DNA of 64,000 nt from Bactericera cockerelli (GCA_024516035.1 CM044957.1:19987031-20051030), one strand, 5' to 3'; positions 51,675 to 63,259 are shown, counted from the first letter of the stretch. Translations and numbers: made by a program. Notes: generated by a model from the letters alone, not told the origin.

Positions 51675-53367
51675 CAGGGTGTCTAGTATACAGATGCAAA
51701 TATTTTGAGGGTAGGTTCAACCCACCGTGGACTATCATATGAGCGAAACTTGCAGTGGGGCATTTTGCTTCGTTAAAGAGTTATGGCCAAATCCCTGTTT
51801 TTCCCACAGGTCTAGAGGTCACTTGGATCGATGCACGTTTTTAAAGAAATGATAGCCAGTAAGTAATTTTTGACTTCATGTATGGATAGTCATGCATATT
51901 TCCCTTCAAATGCAGTTGGTTGCATAAAAAAATATTGAAAGACCAGAGAGATATTTAATCATAAGTTCAATACTTTTCTAAAATTTGATTTTTCCCTTTT
52001 CTCCCTTTCGTGAATTTAAAGTACTTCTACAATTGCAATTCTGCGTATCACTAGTTGAAAAAATACCTTATTATGTTTAGTTTTAGAAAAAAGAAAGTTC
52101 ATTTATATTACTTTAAAGATCATGGAACGCAGTTCACACAAAGCTCAAAAAACACTTCTGAATCATGATGGAAAATTCAAAGTTGGCTGAATTTTAACAG
52201 AATTGGCGCGTAATTTGAGGTATAAATACACTGCTCTGGGATGTTTAACAGAAGGAAATTGATTATTCACAGTGGTCAGTCGGTGTGAACTTTTATGTGA
52301 ATGGGGTTACAGGGTCACAGGGTTATCATGAGGAAAAATGAGAGAGGCTGCAACGAAAGCAGCAACCAATGGTATAATTATGGACAAAGAATACACATGG
52401 AGAAAGACTCTGCGCTAACAACAAAAATTGTGATTTTATTTTTAGAAGTAAAATTAAAAATATCGTTTTTGTGTTTATCACAATCATGATAATATATCAA
52501 AAACATAACAAATTAACCTTAGGTAAAACTCGAACATCCAACCTTAAGGTATTATTATTATTATTAATACTTTATTGATAAACTACAAACATGATACATT
52601 CTGCAACATAGGACATGAAATAAAAAGAACCCAAAAGAATATGTAGCGAACCAAGGGCGAGGTTGAAGCTTGTGGCTTTCTCTTCCACCGAACAAATTGA
52701 TCGCCTTGTTATTTTAACTATTAGATTTGATTGATATAGTTGGTGAATAGAACTATTTGTACTCAGAAAATTTTCATTTATAACTTGCAGTTGGCACAAA
52801 AATGGTCACACAGACCGCTTCAGGCATCGAATGTTCTTCAAAATGCTATAGCGCCCAGATTCAAAATTTGAAAGATGTGTTTCTCTCCTTCTGGTGCCGT
52901 TTAATAAGGCGTATCTCATTCGTTCCTTCACGCGTCTGAAAGAACTTTGTATTTATTAAAACAATATAGCAAAGGGTATTTTTTTACCTAGTGATACGCA
53001 GAATTGCAATTGTAGAACTACTCTAAATTCACGAAAGGGAAAAAAGGGAAAAATCGAATTTTAGAAAAGTATTGAACTTATGATTAAATATCTCTCTGGT
53101 CTTTCATTATTTTTTTATGCAACCAACTGCATTTGAAGGGAAATATGTATGACTATCCATACATGAAGTCAAAAATTACTTACTGGCTATCATTTCTTTA
53201 AAAACGTGCATCGATCCAAGTGACCTCTAGACCTGTGGGAAAAACAGGGATTTGGCCATAACTCTTTAACGAAGCAAAATGCCCCACTGCAAGTTTCGCT
53301 CATATGATAGTCCACGGTGGGCGGAACCTACCCTCAAAATATTTGCATCTGTATACGGGACACCCTG
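51675..53367. mobile_element. TA-flanked DNA element with ~390-bp inverted repeats
   Basis: The left arm (51675 to about 52065) and right arm (about 52975-53367) are inverted repeats at high identity. They begin CAGGGTGTC and include GATGCAAATATTTTGAGGG, CGTTAAAGAGTTATGGCC, CACAGGTCTAGAGGTCACTT and CAATTGCAATTCTGCGTATC. TA flanks at 51673-51674 and 53368-53369 fit TA target duplication. The ~900-bp centre is AT-rich; no transposase was recognised in it. Confidence 0.85.
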
Positions 53368-53801
53368 TATATGGTACTCATGTCTTTTATGAAAAGTCAG
53401 CTGAGGGTCATATATGGTATTCATGGGCTCAAAGTGTTAAATGAAAGCTTTCTTGCTCTGAGTTAAATAGGTCGTCGCGACAAATTTCGAGAAAAAATAT
53501 CATTTAGGTCGAAAAACGTGAATATTTTTTGGGTCACCCGTCCAATACTTACATACACATAGACAACCTTCTTCTATATGGGACGTTTTCCTTTTCATTG
53601 AAATATAGGACGTTTTCTTTGTCATTGTATATCTTATTTTGCACATAATTCCATCACTAATACTCCTCAAATCAAAGCAACTACTTATTTTTTCTAACGA
53701 ATTATAATTTGGAACCCGTTAAGTTAAATCCAAAGTACAGAGCTGAAAAACTTCGGGCCCTACACCACTTGGGCATGTTAGAGTTAATAGAAGAAAACAT
53801 T
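53368..53801. other. No gene recognised
   Basis: AT-rich sequence between two DNA elements, with a further TAGGTCGTCGCGACAAATTTC unit at 53468. Confidence 0.45.
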
Positions 53802-53805
53802 TTAA

Positions 53806-54697
53806 CCTTTTGCACTCCAGTGAAAAAAAATTGGAACTGCCCATACGGTCCAGTGCATGTCCCACATGCAACCATAGAAAAGCCGCTACACTCCGCTATA
53901 AAATTCACAAGAACAGTCCTTAAGGTCCAGTGCATGTCCCACATGCAACTATTAATAACGCTCTTACGGTCCAGTGCATGTCCCACATGCAACTATTTAT
54001 AACGCTCTTACGGTCCAGTGCATGTCCCACATGCAAGATTTCCCTCCACTTTATTCGATTTCATTTTATATTTTCCTTTAATTATCAGCCTATCAGATGT
54101 ATTCTAGTCGATTCGTGATATTCCGTAGAATATTTACGAACAAGTCAAAAGTGTCTAAAATGTAAGCCGGCTGTGTAAACTAACATTATTATCAGTGCAA
54201 CCTGCGGAAGGTTGGTTCAGTGTAGTACCTGTTCTATCGTCTTTATTTCTGTGATAAAAATGTCTAAAAGAAAACTGTATAGTTTTATAAGTAAAGAAGA
54301 AGCAAAGAAAATTCGAAATTTACTTTGTGGCAAGTAATTTATTTTCTTTATATGTTTATTTGAGGGTCAAAGATACCTCTGCAAAGTATATCTCTGTCTC
54401 TTTCTAGCACACTTGTTGACATGAGTTAGACAAAGTTAGGGATCTATTGTTCTTTTTACAAAGTCAAAAGTTTGGGTCGTCTACAAACACCCTGTACACG
54501 AGGTCTGTAATTTGAAAGAAAAAATCTACTGGACCGTAGGGCTTCATTTCTTTCCGAAACAACTCGACCTGATGAACAAACAAAACAATGCATGTGGGAC
54601 ATGCACTGGACCTTAAGGACTGTTCTAGTGAATTTTATACTGGAGTGTAGCGGCGTTTCTATGGTTGCATGTGGGACATGCACTGGACCGTAAAAGG
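53806..54697. mobile_element. piggyBac-like element with palindromic motif array
   Basis: Flanked on both sides by TTAA (53802-53805, 54698-54701), with ends CCTTTTGC on the left and, reverse-complemented, CCTTTTAC on the right. TTAA targets and CCYTT-type ends are typical of piggyBac elements. Inside are six copies of a 24-base motif: GGTCCAG, then the palindrome TGCATGT-CCC-ACATGCA. Four are direct on the left (53847, 53924, 53968, 54012) and two inverted on the right (54589, 54666). The outer pair on each side is spaced 77 bases. About 125 bases around these pairs form the inverted-repeat arms. No full transposase is present. Confidence 0.8.
54260..54337 (+). CDS. 25-codon ORF inside the piggyBac-like element
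   Basis: Short frame beginning MSKRKLYSFISKEEAKKIRN and stopping five codons later. A basic start followed by an acidic and basic helix with LL resembles the N terminus of some piggyBac transposases, which would fit a deletion derivative, but the match is weak and short. It could also be chance. Confidence 0.25.
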   Translation: MSKRKLYSFISKEEAKKIRNLLCGK

Positions 54698-54701
54698 TTA
54701 A

Positions 54702-57700
54702 AAACCTAACATCCAAAATAGAGACCCCTTAAAGCGCCGTAGGCAATTAATTTTTCTCTCGCCAAAACACGATTTACGGGTTAATTTCCTATAGTAGAAG
54801 AAAAAAATCCCCCGTCAAAATAGCCAGATAACACAATTTTTCTAAAAAGTCTTGATTTAGGGATGAATTTCTTGATTTTTTATGGACTTTCTGAAAGTCC
54901 AGAAAAAGTCCAGCTGGTTCGTTTGAATTAGATGCATTACATAAAACCAAAAAAAAATCTTTGACAATTTTAGTCCTATACGTAAAATTAGAAAACAAAA
55001 TAAGAAGAGGTGGCATGTTAATTTTTAATCATAGAAGATATTTTTATTTTAATTCGTTTCTTTAATGGTAGGGTATTTCGTGGGGTGCATCAATCGAATT
55101 ATCTTTACTTATTAATACACCTATTCGTTTAAATTAATTAAAATAATAATGTGCTCTTAACAGTTATAATAATTTTCTACTATTTAGGAAATTATATCTC
55201 TATCTATGCACAGGTAGAAAAGATAGACATTGTAAAATAGTCTCTCACACGTCAGACACCTGTTGAACTGTGTTGAAACCCATAAATCAAGCATGCAAAT
55301 AAATATTGTACTAATTTATTTATTTATTTATTTATTTCTGTAAACTTTTCACAATATACTTATGTTAATAGGTAGCGAATTAAATTTGGTACCAAATATA
55401 CCTAAGCATAGCTGCCATGCTCTCTAATATATTTGTTTAGGATTTTTAATTTTTTCTTTTATCATGATTATAGACTATAGACCTTCAGAGGAACGGCACG
55501 AACGGCCATATAAATATACGTAGGTTGAAGAGCTAAAAAAGGAGAAGGATAAAAGAGAAAAAAAAACCATAACTTTAACTTAAATTTGTGGATTTTGTTC
55601 ATGATTTTCTTTGTCCGAGCTTCAACACAGAAAAACAGGAGTCAATATACCTCAATACATTGGAGCAATGGAAGAAACAATTCAAATGATAGACAGATTT
55701 TTACAGAGAAAAATGAAACATTTTAATTTTCTTTCAAGGGTTACACTCATTTTTTTAGAAAAATAAATTGAAATACATCAAGATGAGACAAAATATGGTT
55801 TTTGGTACGTTAAAATAAAATTTCTGAAAAAGAAATCAAATTTAAAAAAATCAAAGATAATAACAAACTCAACAACAAAATAATTATGTGATAGTTTAAA
55901 AAAATATACAGGGGAGGCAACTCAACAAATCTAGAAATATTTACATTTGTAATGTTCAGCAGTTTTGGGAGGTCTCCGTTGAGGACGAAACACTTTGAAT
56001 TGTTGGGAATTCTCCTTGGAATTAACGACGAACTAATTATCTCCAGTCTAGTAGGTCAATAAAATCGCGGGTACGATGAATATTGGATACATGGACTTTC
56101 TATATTATACTCATTTTGCATTAGGTTATTAGATTTTCAAAACAATTCGAGCAAAAATCATTATTAGATTTACGAGTATGTCATACTTGGGGTGACGTCG
56201 GTTTTCAATAAACATTTGGTTTCAGTGCTGATCGAACACAACTTAAATAAACAGTGATAGCAAAGTAGAAAAGATTTTCTGAGCGAAAAATAAAGTATTT
56301 AGATAACAACAGATTTTTATAGATTCAATAGATAATAGCATAGTTTTGTACATCGAGAAAGAAAAGAAAATATAAACAGTGGGTCAAATTTTTCAAATAA
56401 ACAAAATCATTATTCTAAACAGCTAGGAATGTGGTTGGACAGAATTGAAGATTGGAGGCAGATGCTACTTAGAATTCAGGATAGTTTTCATCTGAGCAGT
56501 GGACGTTCAGATTTCCAAGAAATCTCCATTCACAAGTTAACACGAAACCTGAATTAGAGATTTTCTTTATGACAGCTAAATATTATAATCAACCCAGTCT
56601 AGAGAATTTGCAAATAAAACTTACGTTGGAAAAACAGAAACGTTTTCAACTTAGTTAACGTTATGATTTTTAATTATTGGAACGTTATTTGTTCATGAGA
56701 CTGATCATAATAATGAAAAAAAATATCGAAATACGAAAGATTATATATAACATTTGAAGGATTAGTAGTACTACTTCACAGTATCTTTTTTAAGATTTTT
56801 ATTATAAATTTTCAATAGACTTACAATATTGTTAGGTGTATAAAATAAATAGAAAGTACCATTAAAAATGTACGTTTTTTTTCAAATAATATATAAAAGT
56901 TTTTATATAATCTCTATGTAGAAACCAAGAGTATAATTTAGTCAAGGAGATAGCAACTAGAGGGTATAATAGGTATAACAAGAACATTTACCTAAAATTA
57001 ACATTCCTTAAAATATAGTAGGTGATAACAGACGTTTAAATCCTCTATTGATTAAAATATATAACCTACGCTAATAATGAATGCACCTAGTTTATACCTA
57101 GGTTTTAGCAATGAAAAGAAACCAAAAAAATAAGAGGTAAAAATTCTGCTTTAAATAGAGATGATTTCACAATGAAAATAATTGACATTCGGCAAGTAGT
57201 GTTACTATCGGAGTTACCAAAGTATACCTAAGTATTTAATTCCTTACGAAGAAAGAAAACATTGTTGTAATCAGAGAGAACAAAAAGTTTCACATGCATA
57301 TCAGTGAATACCATTAATTCCCTGATACATATTATAAGAAAACACAACATCAAACAATTTAAATATCTAGATTTTGTTTGTATCGAGTGGCCCTACCATT
57401 CGACAATTTCTTTGTGAGTTGAAACAGGATCTTGTAAATAATTTATTATTGTTTTAATGAATGAAACTCCCAGAGGTTCTAGACATACAGACAATAATAA
57501 CATGATATTTCCAATCATGAGCTTTATGATTTTTAAATTCTACTGCTTCTCAAGGCGGACCTAGCGGATTCTACTTGAATATAATGAAAACCCACGAAAA
57601 GAATGGTAAACAATACATACTTATTATTATGTTATATTTACATAATACGGTGTATTACTTTCTATTACTTTTACTACAAAAACTGCTTGTAAAAGAGAGG

Positions 57701-58414
57701 GCTACCCGATACATAAAAAAATAATACTGATAGTAATTGGTAGTTCATTGAGAAGTAGAACTACAGGGTTATCTGGAGGGCTGAGAGTACCTACAGTGTT
57801 GTCAGATGTTTGAAATAACAGCGTTGTTAACAATTGGAATCTTAGAGGAAAGAAGGATTTCTCACCTCCGAGATTGGAACCAAGTAGCAATATAATACAA
57901 GGCATATTTTGAAGAAATTGGTATGTAAAAGATAAATGTGTCTTGAAGTCTTGTATCGACCTATTTAAAATTTACAAACAATAAATTCTACTTGACAAAC
58001 AAGACCTATTTATAATTTACAAACAATTCTAAAAGTAAGTCAAGTCAAACTTAAATGTTACTATTCCTCAAGAATGATTATCCATGTAAGCTTTGTCAAC
58101 ATAAATTTATTATTAATATTTTACATCAGCATAACACGCATTTTTTTTAACAAGACAAAAAGACAAATTTATCAACAACAACAACAACAACAAAAAAATT
58201 ATTGTGTTTTTGCAGTCATGACATGACTTCTACCTATTTTTTCGTCCATTAAAGGATCAATCTCAAGACTCATGAAAACTGTTCTTGTACACTTAGGAAT
58301 CAAACTTTTCATCATACAAGTTTCAGTTCGATCATTTTATTGGATAAAACCCTTTCACATCTGCGTCCGTGGTGACTGAATCCTTGCTCAACTGGGTCCC
58401 AAGTTTTATTCCTT
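54702..58414. other. No gene recognised (3.7 kb)
   Basis: AT-rich sequence with an (ATTT)n tract at about 55313-55337 and a (CAA)n tract at 58177-58191. The right end (below 58415) must include the Rapgap1 3' untranslated region; several AATAAA-like sites occur on the minus strand but I cannot choose one. No further exon or transposon end was recognised. Confidence 0.45.
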
Positions 58415-58561
58415 TCAAACCTGGGAACCTTCGCTCCCGCCACCCGTGGAGTATTCTTTGAGGAGTTCTCGTAGCCTCAGGATCTCCTTGGAGGCCGAGG
58501 CGAGGTCCGACTGCAGCTGAAGACCTTTCTCCCGGAGTCGCTTGATCTCCTTCTGGCACGA
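58415..58561 (-). CDS. Rapgap1: Rapgap1 last coding exon
   Basis: Acceptor ctgttttcag; 48 codons then TGA at 58417-58415. Leucine heptads ([27 protein letters not shown]) continue the coiled coil. A short Gly/Ser tail follows. Confidence 0.93.
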   Translation of the reverse strand, partial: SCQKEIKRLREKGLQLQSDLASASKEILRLRELLKEYSTGGGSEGSQV

Positions 58562-61500
58562 CTGAAAACAGGAAGGAAAGGGCAAATTTTCATAAAAGGT
58601 ACATAGATGTAACTTTGTCTCAGTCGCTTCCGAAAATAAATACTCATTTGTTTTACACCAGACTTGCCCCCATATCAACTATGCTGTAGATTGCTGTAGT
58701 CATGAATACGAAAAAAATAAGAAAAATTGTTTAAAAACTGAAATCTTTTAAACGTGTCATAAAAGTATGAAAAATATTTCATTTAGGTATTTACATATTA
58801 TCGTGCAATATCAAACTCAAAAGTGTGAAATATAAGAGATAAAATACAGAAATAATATGTACATAGTACAATGATGAAACAGGACCGACAACGTTAAGGA
58901 AGAGAGCAGGCCATTGATTACATTTTGTTTGGAAAAAATTCGTAACATTTAATCTCGAATTTTGAAGGGAATATATGCTACATTAGTTACAAAGAGTTGC
59001 AAAACAATGATTTATTTAGTGGGATGTCATCTCATTTTATTTTAGAGGAAGAGCGAAGCATTATGAAGCGTTGCGAAACGCTTCATAATGTTTCGGTACA
59101 AAATGTTGCACTCAGTAGGACACTGTCCTCAAGGAGAAACTACCACTCTGGTTTCTTCAAGGCTTGTTTTACCTACTGTGCTTTCTATGAGCAGCAGAAG
59201 CGTTTGAAAGCGAAATGCGGTGCACTAGTTCTGCATAAAGGACGACGGACATTAGTATTTCTGCAAGAACAGACTCCCATGGAACAAAGTGGAAGAGATT
59301 GCCACAGGCAATAACCCCGCCCTTTAGGTAGGACATTTACTTCATTCTCTTTTTTTTTTCTTGTATATTTGTTTAATCTTTTTGTTTTTTCTTTATATTT
59401 AAATGTATTCTACTGTATATTTTTTCTATTCTACCTAATAAAGCTTTAAAAAAAAAAAAAAAAAAAAAAAAATGTAAAGAAATGTATTGTAATTGAGAGC
59501 AACACGAGTCGCCTTGGACCACTCACCACATTCTGCCGCAAGAGGTCGAGCTTGTCGCACTTGAGACGCGTCACCTCGTGCCGCAGCAGCTCGCTGGCCG
59601 CCGCGTCCACACAGGTGCCACACTTGCTGGGCGTCTCGGCCGACGACATGGACTCCAGGCCCGTGTCAGAGTCGATGTAAACGGGGCCTGCACCCCCCTC
59701 CCCCTCCAGCTCCATGGAGCCCAGGGACGAGGAGTCGCTCTCCGACATGCCCATTATCCTGCGGGAGAGACAGAATTGAATTTTGAATTGAATTGAAAAT
59801 GTGGCAAATTTATTTACATCAAGAAGATATACATTTCGGATTACCTCCTAAGCTAAACTTAACTGTTTGGGAAGCTTTATCATAGAATAGAAATAGAATA
59901 GACCTTGTATATATGTATATACTGCCGAGGTAAGACTGGAAAGTCCGTTTATTCCAGCAGTCAAACAGGTCTTATATCAGTGTTTCATAGGTAAGTAACG
60001 CCAACGATTCTATTTTATTTAACGTCCTGGATTAGGACGGGGGTTTTACCCTCAATTCGCTGGGAATCGTACCAGCTACCCACATTAACCTCACTCAGCC
60101 TGGGTAGGGATGGAACTCACGATCTCTGAACTACGGGCAGTAGTCACAACCATTACACCACGGAGGCTGGTGCACTATCGAAAGAAAATGATTTGTGTAA
60201 GATTCTAGGAATACTCGTACTTGATAAATAAACAAGTAAACACAATATATTTTACTTCCTTTATATCGCCTGTCCCTTGATCAAGTAATTATTGGAGTAG
60301 GTACTATTACTGCGCTCAAATTTTCCAAATAAATTAAGCGAAATCCATGTATTTCGTGGAATTCTTCTTCCTCTTCTTCGTAAGGTGCTTATCTGGCTCG
60401 TGGGTTAATAATAATAACACTCTTCAGTGGAAGGCATCCACCAGGCGAGGTTAATGCTCAAAGCATTTTCTACCACCTAACTCTCAGAGTCTTATTATTA
60501 TGTGGTCACAAACTCTAATTAATGAGGAAAAATTCATGCACTGGTGGGATTCGAACCAACGGATCTCTACGCTACCTGGATTACCAGACTAGCGCGATAA
60601 CCACTTGACTACCAGTGCACGTAAGTTGGCGATCAACATTCAATAGAGTCCTTCTAGACTAGAGAGAGAGCCACGAGTGGACCAGAGGCATCCTGCGTGG
60701 AGCACCAGGCGCCGTGGCGGCTGTGACAGACTCATTACTCACCTCTGCGTGCGATGGGCGGGGTGGATGTCTGGGCTGGACACGGGGGAGGGGGGGGAGC
60801 TCTTCTTGCTGCCGCTGGAGTTGCTCTTGCTGAGGGAGCGAGCACTGAGGGGGGTGGGGGCGTCCACCGAGGAGTACTTCTTGGAGGTGAGGTGGTTGTT
60901 GTTGTGCTCGCCGCCACTGGGGACCGCGGGGTTACTGCGCACGCGCGCTATCAGGGCTTTGCGCACCTGTGGACGGACACAACGTTTCTTGTAAGAATAA
61001 TCGATTAGAAAGATTTTTCAACCACAGACTTCTGGTATCCGATAATCTTGATAATTACGTACGGCTACACTACATAAATAATATAAATATGTATATTTCA
61101 CAAAGAAGAGGCGTATTATAAAACAGGATCTCAGCCCATCACAGCGTGCTATGTATGTATAGCCGGACTTAAGGGACAATCTGGACCATCTTAAATTAAA
61201 TCCTTTTTTTATTATTTGGCTCTGAAGCTTTTACTTATTTTGACCTTCAATGGCTTCTACATATATGTATATTTGAAAAAGTTGACCTTCAATGTTGAGT
61301 GAGTAACAAAACTTACTGTATCGATGAATCGTGTCCCCGTGCCACTGCCATTGCTCGTGTCCCCGTGCCGTGTGTCGTCACCTTCCCCTCCCAGGAATTC
61401 GCGTGTCTTCTCCTTGAGCTCCTCGCAGAGTGAGTGGAGAAGTGAGGAGCGGGTTCGGAGCTAAGGACACAATGGGTTAAGCGTTGTTGTAGATAATGTA

Positions 61501-63259
61501 GAGGACATAATGGTTTAATGGTTTCTGTAGGTCATAGTGTGTTAATGGTTCTTGTGGATAATGTAGGACCCAATGGTTTCATGGAAATGGACAGGATATA
61601 AAGGCTGTTGTAGTATACAGACTGTATGTTTAGCGTAAGTATAGCACGTTCGTATTATTGACATTTTCATGTCTTTGCTCTGGCACATAACCAAAATTAT
61701 GTGACGAAATTATGTAACGAAATTATGTAACGATATTATGTAACGATATTATGTAATGATATTATGTAATGATATTACAGACTGTATGTTTAGCGTAAGT
61801 ATAGCACGTTCGTATTATTGACATTTTCATGTCTTTGCTCTGGCACATAACCAAAATTATGTGACGAAATTATGTAACGAAATTATGTAACGATATTATG
61901 TAACGATATTATGTAACGATATTATGTAATGATATTATGTAACGATATTATGTAACGAAATTATGTAACGATATTATGTAACGATATTATGTAACGAAAT
62001 ATTGAATTGTAAAGGGAGAGAAGAGGGAAAGTGTGTGTCATGCACACAATGGCGAAGTATTGAATTGTAGAGGGAGAGAAGAGAGAAGGTATGTGTCATG
62101 CGCACAATACGAAATTTGGTCAGTTGGGTTTTGGACCTTGAATAGTAAAGATGAAAATGTCCCAATGGTTGCAGACTCGTATGCAAGCGTTTTTGACATT
62201 TTCATGTCTTTGCTCTGGCACATAACCAAAATTATGTGACGAAATTATGTAACGAAATTATGTAACGATATTATGTAACGATATTATGTAACGATATTAT
62301 GTAACGAAATTATGTAACGATATTATGTAACGATATTTTTCTTGGCGTTGTAATACTAGTGTTTTGATTGAAAGGAAATAATGAGTTAATGGTAGATTAT
62401 TGTAGAGATATAGAGGAAATAAGTAAGTGAGAAGTTCAAATAATTTTTTAGAGAACATTTAGAATGTCTAAATTTACTCAAATAATTGTTACATCATGTG
62501 CAGCGAAGTTAACTTACTTCTAGTTTGGCGAACTTGTGAGCCTTGTAGGCTGCATTCTCTGCGTTGATGAGTTTGGTAAGCAGGAACTCTTTGAAGTCAG
62601 AGTCTGCGCGGAAGATGGCCGGCTGAGGGAAGTTGGGGCCGAAGAATGGAACGTCGTCTCGGGCCGTGACGCTCACCTTGTACCTGGTGGGCAATAATCA
62701 ATACGGCGGGATGTTAGAGGTTAATTCAGTTAGGGCTAAAAATAGCGAAGAAGATGGGAGAATTAGTTAAATGAAATTAAGCATAGGCAATTGCTACAAA
62801 ATACCAAAAACCGTACGAATTTACTGCGAAACCTAAAAATTATACGAGATAGGTAGTTAGAGATTTATTTGTTGATAGATTTTATAAAATCTATGATTTG
62901 TAATAGGTAATAGATGTGTAAAATTTTTCATATATAATTTAAATGTAAAAGGTAATTTAATCCGTGTCCATGGCATATGATAGTGCCAATGTTGTCGAGA
63001 TCTTTTGTATCATTTCACTCCAAAAGAAATGTTTTGGGAGCGTGCGGTGTCTAATTCTAGCAGAGATGACCGTTTCTAATCATTGCATTGGAGAGAGTAT
63101 TGGACGCCCAGCTGTCTAGATTGTACACTCACCTCGTGTTGGGAGTATTGGGATCAATAACTTGGACTACAATGAAAGCATGGAGGAAGTGCGACGCGAT
63201 CATGTCGGGAGAGAAGGGAGTGTTGGTTTCTTGGAACACGATGGCGACGATGTCATTAC
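58415..63259 (-). CDS. Rapgap1: Rap1 GTPase-activating protein, C-terminal six exons
   Basis: Rap1GAP speeds GTP hydrolysis by the small GTPase Rap1 and so limits its control of adhesion and cell shape; it acts at the inner membrane face and cytoplasm. Coding-order exons are 63133-63259, 62518-62683, 61317-61460, 60743-60966, 59527-59758 and 58415-58561, joining in frame for 345 residues plus TGA. The first starts at the end of the HIGND motif, whose asparagine is the catalytic thumb in this family (Asn290 in human RAP1GAP). Then come [31 protein letters not shown] and [15 protein letters not shown], all hallmark segments. The tail is Ser-rich, has the conserved DTGLESMSS motif, and ends in a leucine-rich coiled coil. 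Upstream exons, including any GoLoco motif, lie beyond the window. Confidence 0.96.
59059..59090. repeat. Perfect 14-bp-arm hairpin in a Rapgap1 intron
   Basis: cattatgaagcgtt (59059-59072), loop GCGA, and its exact reverse complement (59077-59090). Confidence 0.95.
59269..59472 (+). mobile_element. LINE 3' end with poly-A tail
   Basis: CTCCCATGGAACAAAGTGG, AAGAGATTGCCACAGGCAAT and AACCCCGCCCTTTAGG, then an AT-rich 3' region with CTAATAAAGC just before a long poly-A (59449-59471). The same 3' sequence is at 33685 and 30300. Strongly 5'-truncated and antisense to Rapgap1, within its last intron. Confidence 0.75.
59527..59758 (-). CDS. Rapgap1: Rapgap1 exon with DTGLESMSS motif
   Basis: Acceptor ctcccgcag, donor AATGTG|GTGAGT. 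Starts by completing an Arg codon. Carries the acidic [18 protein letters not shown] motif, which parallels DTGLESVSS in vertebrate RAP1GAP, and the start of a coiled coil ([20 protein letters not shown]). Confidence 0.94.
60017..60170 (-). mobile_element. tRNA-headed SINE with the 5S-SINE body
   Basis: The minus-strand head reads CCAGCCTCCGTGGTGTAATG (A box), GCCCGTAGTTCAGAGATC, then GTGAGTTCCATCCC (B box), i.e. tRNA-derived. It then passes directly into CCAGGCTGAGTGAGGTTAATG, GGTAGCTGGTACGATTCCC, GAGGGTAAAACCCCCGTC and GACGTTAAA, the body of the 5S-headed SINEs. It lies in a Rapgap1 intron. Confidence 0.85.
60405..60620 (-). mobile_element. tRNA-derived SINE (T1 family), good copy
   Basis: The minus-strand head GTGCACTGGTAGTCAAGTGG, with GGTTATCGCGCTAG (A box) and GGTTCGAATCCCACC (B box), is clearly tRNA-like. 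The body includes TTTTTCCTCATTAATTAGAG, GACCACATAATAATAAGAC and GGTGGTAGAAAATGCTTTG, with a (TTA)n-like end. A weaker copy is at 25548. Confidence 0.85.
60743..60966 (-). CDS. Rapgap1: Rapgap1 exon, Ser/Pro-rich linker
   Basis: Acceptor cgtccacag, donor CAGAG|GTGAGT. Low-complexity Ser/Pro/Lys-rich region ([21 protein letters not shown]), probably disordered and a phosphorylation target. GC content is far above the surroundings. Confidence 0.93.
61317..61460 (-). CDS. Rapgap1: Rapgap1 exon after the GAP domain
   Basis: Acceptor gtccttag, donor ACA|GTAAGT. 48 codons starting [20 protein letters not shown], the helical segment that closes the domain, then a Gly/Asp/Thr-rich stretch. Confidence 0.95.
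61618..62337. repeat. Compound minisatellite in a Rapgap1 intron
   Basis: Three blocks of a 12-14-base unit, ATTATGTAACGAT or ATTATGTAACGAA, separated by longer repeated segments. AGACTGTATGTTTAGCG with CATGTCTTTGCTCTGGCAC occurs at about 61618-61705 and 61778-61863, the latter part again at 62193-62230. A GGGAGAGAAGAG..GTGTCATGC segment occurs twice at 62013-62105. Confidence 0.9.
62518..62683 (-). CDS. Rapgap1: Rapgap1 exon, end of the GAP domain
   Basis: Acceptor cccaccag, donor GAA|GTAAGT. Encodes the [16 protein letters not shown] to KFAKLE part, the C-terminal side of the catalytic fold. 166 bases. Confidence 0.96.
63133..63259 (-). CDS. Rapgap1: Rapgap1 exon with catalytic asparagine
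   Basis: Acceptor ctcag before 63259, donor ACGAG|GTGAGT after 63133. 127 bases, entering in phase 1 and leaving in phase 2. The second codon encodes the asparagine thumb. No preceding exon was found between 63260 and 64000. Confidence 0.95.

Noticed and set aside
53847..54035. CRISPR-like array (four 24-base repeats)
   Set aside because: Eukaryotic context, unequal spacing (77, 44, 44), spacers of two kinds, two of them near-identical, and inverted copies at the other end of a TTAA-flanked element.
58997..59314. Separate 105-codon gene inside Rapgap1
   Set aside because: Covers the hairpin and the LINE 3' end; no recognisable domain and no splice context.
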